From Flavobacteriales bacterium UBA7666 (GTDB lineage: Bacteria; Bacteroidota; Bacteroidia; Flavobacteriales_D; Crocinitomicaceae): DNA of 64,000 nucleotides. Below, piece after piece: positions 60,684-64,000 of this stretch (position 1 is its first letter; every line of letters begins with the position of its first letter). Location of the stretch: assembly GCA_002483265.1 (NCBI GenBank), contig DLHO01000016.1:62001-126000 (forward strand). Direction: 5' to 3'. The position numbers and the translations under genes were made by a program. A model generated the notes under the pieces. That model was not told where the DNA came from, did no database searches, and saw only the letters and a list, made by a program, of their open reading frames with translations.

Positions 60684-62510
60684 ATGATTCGATTATCAGA
60701 AAGTCTACCATTACTTAAGCGAAAGTATCGACTTTTGTTCTTTCTGTTCATATATTGTTCATTCATAGGCTTTTCTCAGCAAAAGAAATACAATCACGAA
60801 AAGTTCAATCAGGAAATACAGACTCTTCGAGAAGAAATGATTGTGGATATCTCGAAAGCAAATGAAACCCTTCGGTTTTTAGACAATAAGTACAGCGATT
60901 TCCATAATGCGGAGATTAATTATAGTCTGACTATTAAGAAAATCAAATTCTTTAGTGCTTATGGGGATTATGCACGTGTGAAGTTTGAGATCAATAAAGC
61001 CAAACGATTCCAGTATTTCTTTAAAGTTAAAAAGCAGGATAAATTGTACTTGGATCTGTACAGTGCGGTTTATGAAAGTTTAGGGCAAAATTATGATCTG
61101 CTGATCGAAAAAACGAAGAAAATTTTGAGCGAATCCGATAAAACGGATAAATACCTATTGCTCCAATGCCGATTAGTCCTTTCCAATTGCTATAGTGAAA
61201 AAGGAGATTTCGAAAAAGCGCTCAATCAAATTAAAGAAGCGAAACTATTGGCCGGTAAAATGAGTGCCGCCTATAGTTTTCAAGTATCAAATTCGGCGGG
61301 GCAAGTGTATTTCTTTAACAATAGTATTCGTAAGGCGATTCAGGAATTTCAATCTGCCAAAAAACTTGCTCAAATCAATCATTGGAAATATGCTGAGCAA
61401 TATGCAAATGCAAGTTTGGGTGAAATTTATTTGTATACCGATCAACTGGATCTCGCAAAGCCGTATTTCGATAAGGTTCTGAAGAATGAAAAGTCTACGG
61501 AATTACGAGACTTGTTTCAGGTGTATGGGTGCTTGGAACACTATTATGAACTGAAGAAAAATAAAGATTCATCTTATTACTACTCCATTAAAAGAAATGA
61601 AATCGATGACCTTTTGGAAAATCTTCGAAGTGAAAACCTGGTATTCGAATTGGAAAAGGATTTTCAAACAGAATCCAATCAGTATTTACTGGAGGAGGAG
61701 CGTGGTAAAAATCAACAGCTCAGATTAATTTTGATTCTGATTCTGATGAGTATTATAGTGATAATAAGCATTTCCTATTTATTTATTCGTCAAAAAAGTG
61801 ATTCAAATAAAGTACTTCAGCTGCAAAAGGAGGAAATTGATGACAAGAATAAAGAGATTTCGAATTCCTTGGCAATGAAGGAAAACCTTCTGAAGGAAAT
61901 TCATCATCGGGTAAAGAATAATTTACAAGTCGTTTCCAGTATTTTGAATCTTCAATCGCGGAATGTTCGTGATCCGGAGGCTCTTCGCATTTTGGAAGAA
62001 GGGAAAGAACGTATTCGTGCGATTGCTTTGATTCACAATCAATTGCACTTAAACAATGATTCTGCTTATGTTGAAATGGGAGCATACTTGAATAAATTGA
62101 TTTCACAGATGGCGGAATCGTTTTCCAGTTACAACAAAAAAATTGAGGTAAGAGTAAATGTCGAAGAGATTAATTTGGCAATCGATTATGCAGTTCCTGT
62201 CGGATTAATTATGTGTGAATTACTTTCAAACTCCTACAAACATGCCTTCTTGAAACAAAAGGTAGGTGTTATTGAGATTGAATTAAAGAATAATCACGAA
62301 AAGAGTCTGAATTACGAACTTCTTGTAAAAGATAATGGAATAGGATATAAGGGGAAAACTGAGTTTTTAGAACAATCTTCAACAGGTGTAGAAATTATTG
62401 GGGCTTTTATTCAGCAGTTGGATGCAAAATATACATATCTGAATGACGGTAAAGGTTTCGGTTTGTTTATCCAATTTGCAATTGATGAACGTCATTCTAA
62501 GTTCAATTGA
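60684..62510 (+). CDS. TPR-containing sensor histidine kinase (HisKA_2 type)
   Basis: A 608-residue membrane kinase. ATG 60684 gives an N-terminal signal/anchor (RKYRLLFFLFIYCSFIGFSQ); the longer frame from 60615 is not needed. Residues about 40-330 are helical TPR-like repeats facing the periplasm (e.g. CYSEKGDFEKALNQIKEAKL), followed by a membrane segment (about 347-370). The kinase core has the HisKA_2 box KEIHHRVKNNLQVVSSIL with His407, then CELLSNSYKHAFL and VKDNGIGYKG (ATP lid, N and G boxes). It signals through an unknown response regulator; none is adjacent, and the neighbouring WYL gene is not a receiver protein. Confidence 0.9.
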   Translation: MIRLSESLPLLKRKYRLLFFLFIYCSFIGFSQQKKYNHEKFNQEIQTLREEMIVDISKANETLRFLDNKYSDFHNAEINYSLTIKKIKFFSAYGDYARVKFEINKAKRFQYFFKVKKQDKLYLDLYSAVYESLGQNYDLLIEKTKKILSESDKTDKYLLLQCRLVLSNCYSEKGDFEKALNQIKEAKLLAGKMSAAYSFQVSNSAGQVYFFNNSIRKAIQEFQSAKKLAQINHWKYAEQYANASLGEIYLYTDQLDLAKPYFDKVLKNEKSTELRDLFQVYGCLEHYYELKKNKDSSYYYSIKRNEIDDLLENLRSENLVFELEKDFQTESNQYLLEEERGKNQQLRLILILILMSIIVIISISYLFIRQKSDSNKVLQLQKEEIDDKNKEISNSLAMKENLLKEIHHRVKNNLQVVSSILNLQSRNVRDPEALRILEEGKERIRAIALIHNQLHLNNDSAYVEMGAYLNKLISQMAESFSSYNKKIEVRVNVEEINLAIDYAVPVGLIMCELLSNSYKHAFLKQKVGVIEIELKNNHEKSLNYELLVKDNGIGYKGKTEFLEQSSTGVEIIGAFIQQLDAKYTYLNDGKGFGLFIQFAIDERHSKFN

Positions 62511-62544
62511 GTTTTTTTTGATACCTTAGATTGAAAGTTTTATT

Positions 62545-63564
62545 ATGCCCCATATTAAGAATGCCTTGTTGAGATTTCGGATTATTGATCGCGCACTGCG
62601 AAATAATTACAACCCCTACCCAACAAAAGCACAATTGCGTGAGGCTTGTGAAGATGCATTGTTTGGAAGTGTGGATGGAGCAAATATTTGTGATTCTACT
62701 ATCGAAAAAGACATGTTTGCCATGAAAATGGAACACGATGCACCGATCAAATATTCCAAAAGATATAACGGATATTACTACAGCGATCCTGAATTTTCCC
62801 TGGATGAAATCCCGTTAAATGAATCCGATATTGAAGCGATCCGCTTTGCTGCAAATACACTAAGTCAGTTTAAGGACGTAGGAATGTTCAAACAATTTGG
62901 TTTCGCGATCGATAAAATTGTGGATCGTGTAAACATCTCAAACGATATTAATGACAAATCGATTGACCGTTTTGTTGAGTTTGAAACGCCGGTTTCTTCT
63001 CGTGGAAGTGAATTCCTGAATCCAATCCTCAATGCAATCAAAAACGGGAAAGTGATTTACTTTGATTACGAAAGTTTCCAAACCCAGAAGCGAAAAGCCC
63101 GAAAAGTGCTTCCGCTTTTACTGAAGGAATATCGAAATCGCTGGTACTTGCTTTGCTATGATCTCGTTAAAGAAGGAATTATAACCTATGGTTTGGATCG
63201 GATCTATGAACTTCAGGAATCAGAAGAAGTATTCCGATCACCGATTTCATTTAACCCGGATCAATTTTTCGAACACGCAATCGGAATTACAGCAAGTAAC
63301 GGCAAGCCTGAGACGGTCGTTTTCAAAGCCGATAATATTGCGGCGAAATACATCGAGTCACAACCTTTTCATGCTTCTCAGCAAATTGTCAAGGAAGGAA
63401 AAAACAAGACAACTTTCGAAATGAAAGTGTTTATCTCCGAAGAGTTAATTCGTAGTATTCTCAGTTATGGAGGCGAAATCATTGTGACCGAACCTGAATT
63501 ATTGCGCACCCATATCATGGATCGGATCAAAGCAATGGTCGAAAACTATCGTTCTATTTCTTAA
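62545..63564 (+). CDS. WYL-domain transcriptional regulator
   Basis: A 339-residue regulator. The N-terminus (residues 1-80) carries an HTH-like part (TKAQLREACEDAL, STIEKDMFAMK), and the middle holds a WYL domain (about 165-235) with ALDxxR-like segments NRWYLLCYDLVKEG and TYGLDRIYEL. The C-terminal part (about 240-335, PETVVFKADNIAAKYIES) resembles the WCX domain of the same family. WYL proteins sense nucleic-acid or nucleotide ligands and control phage defence, DNA repair or metabolic genes; nothing next to it shows its target. It starts 34 nt behind the kinase gene. Its 3' end overlaps the convergent T9SS gene by 11 nt. Confidence 0.88.
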   Translation: MPHIKNALLRFRIIDRALRNNYNPYPTKAQLREACEDALFGSVDGANICDSTIEKDMFAMKMEHDAPIKYSKRYNGYYYSDPEFSLDEIPLNESDIEAIRFAANTLSQFKDVGMFKQFGFAIDKIVDRVNISNDINDKSIDRFVEFETPVSSRGSEFLNPILNAIKNGKVIYFDYESFQTQKRKARKVLPLLLKEYRNRWYLLCYDLVKEGIITYGLDRIYELQESEEVFRSPISFNPDQFFEHAIGITASNGKPETVVFKADNIAAKYIESQPFHASQQIVKEGKNKTTFEMKVFISEELIRSILSYGGEIIVTEPELLRTHIMDRIKAMVENYRSIS

Positions 63565-64000
63565 TCAGAATCTGAGAATTTGTTTTGGATTTTATAATGA
63601 AAACACCTGCTTGCTGATCTCTGAAATAAACTTCCGAATAGCCATTGTAGGAAGTTATCGTTAAGTCTTTAGAAATGTCTTGGCCAATGGAGTTGAGAAT
63701 GAACAAATTTTCAAGTTCTGTTTTATCTCCAAAAACGCGTACCCTTTCCGTTACGGGATTTGGAAAAACGCGAATTTCATTGGCTCCGATTTCAAGCTCA
63801 TTGTTAAACGATACAGATTTCAGAACAGTTTTTGCACCGTCAAAATCGTATTGATTCAGTCTGTAATAACTGATTCCTTCGAGTGGCTGGAGATCTATTT
63901 CCTGATATTCTTTTGGAGTTGTGCTTTCACCGGCAGCTTTTGTTGTTAAAAGTCTGTTCCAATCCATTCCATTTGCAGAACGTTCAATTTCGAAATAATT
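63554..64000 (-). CDS. C-terminal end of a T9SS cargo protein (partial)
   Basis: The frame is open to the window edge, so only the last 148 residues are seen. They begin with NYFEIERSANGMDWNRLL, the end of a repeat common before sorting domains, followed by PLEGISYYRLNQYDFDG and a type A sorting domain (IRVFPNPVTERVRV to SQILIKK). The protein should be exported by the T9SS. Its N-terminal domains and enzyme activity, if any, lie outside the window. The stop codon lies within the end of the WYL gene. Confidence 0.88.
   Translation of the reverse strand, partial: NYFEIERSANGMDWNRLLTTKAAGESTTPKEYQEIDLQPLEGISYYRLNQYDFDGAKTVLKSVSFNNELEIGANEIRVFPNPVTERVRVFGDKTELENLFILNSIGQDISKDLTITSYNGYSEVYFRDQQAGVFIIKSKTNSQILIKK

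Noticed and set aside
1..64000. tRNA, rRNA, transposase, phage or toxin-antitoxin operon
   Set aside because: None was recognised on reading both strands; the HTH-Fic gene is the only toxin-like protein and carries its inhibitory motif in the same chain.

Overview
The window reads as chromosomal DNA from a member of Bacteroidota, most likely order Flavobacteriales and possibly a Fluviicola-like member of Crocinitomicaceae (the genus is a guess from protein flavour only). The evidence is a type IX secretion system (T9SS; porV and porU at 28.9-35.2 kb), several secreted proteins with C-terminal T9SS sorting domains, Bacteroidota-type promoter boxes (TAnnTTTG) in front of many genes, start codons that mostly lack a Shine-Dalgarno sequence, many lipoproteins, an AT-rich composition, and a ribosomal protein L13 that begins MDTLSYKT as in other Bacteroidota. 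No rRNA, tRNA, phage, transposase or CRISPR array was found.

Region by region: 0-3.3 kb holds a cut-off DUF4407 protein, a secreted dienelactone-hydrolase-like protein, an SGNH lipoprotein and fumarylacetoacetase, separated by copies of a GACTNAAGAC-type inverted-repeat element. 3.4-4.5 kb has two tandem paralogous lipoproteins, each with its own related terminator. 4.6-10.7 kb has a bifunctional (p)ppGpp synthetase/hydrolase, then a tightly coupled fur-STAS-purA-OstA-like operon. 10.7-12.9 kb (minus) has a WG-repeat protein and an AI-2E/PerM-type transporter. 13.0-17.6 kb (minus) is a fatty-acid beta-oxidation operon (MarR regulator, HAD/ECH fusion, thiolase) with a small four-helix-bundle gene and flanking repeats lodged inside it. 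17.7-18.5 kb has a PaaI-like thioesterase and an uncharacterised acidic protein. 18.7-22.6 kb has a DUF2461 protein, a DPP4-like S9 peptidase and an HTH-Fic protein with a palindromic operator-like site. 22.7-28.9 kb has a fused branched-chain 2-oxoacid dehydrogenase E1, an LpxD-like acyltransferase coupled to a GAF-SpoIIE phosphatase, and a secreted protein of unknown function.

28.9-35.2 kb (minus) is the porV-porU pair. 35.3-40.6 kb has phosphatidylserine synthase, an isolated purS, an aldehyde dehydrogenase, a membrane coiled-coil protein, an RRM protein and an enoyl-CoA hydratase. 40.8-44.4 kb has a T9SS-exported LRR protein with one cysteine per repeat, and a DUF2891 protein. 44.5-48.6 kb has dinB and a four-gene ECF sigma factor locus. 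48.9-53.9 kb is a translation cluster (rplM-rpsI, rpsB-tsf, pyrH-frr). 54.0-57.1 kb has an AddA/RecB-like helicase-nuclease. 57.2-59.1 kb has an MbnP-like copper-binding lipoprotein coupled to an MbnH-like di-haem enzyme. 59.1-64 kb has a conserved protein of unknown function, a TPR histidine kinase, a WYL regulator and the C-terminal end of another T9SS cargo.

Most of this is core flavobacterial chromosome. The least ordinary parts are the MbnP/MbnH pair outside any methanobactin context, the repeat-flanked four-helix-bundle gene inside the beta-oxidation operon, the HTH-Fic gene with its palindrome, the perfect palindrome ending directly at the lpxD-like start codon, and the ECF sigma locus whose partner protein combines an inner-membrane anchor with a beta-barrel-like C-terminus.
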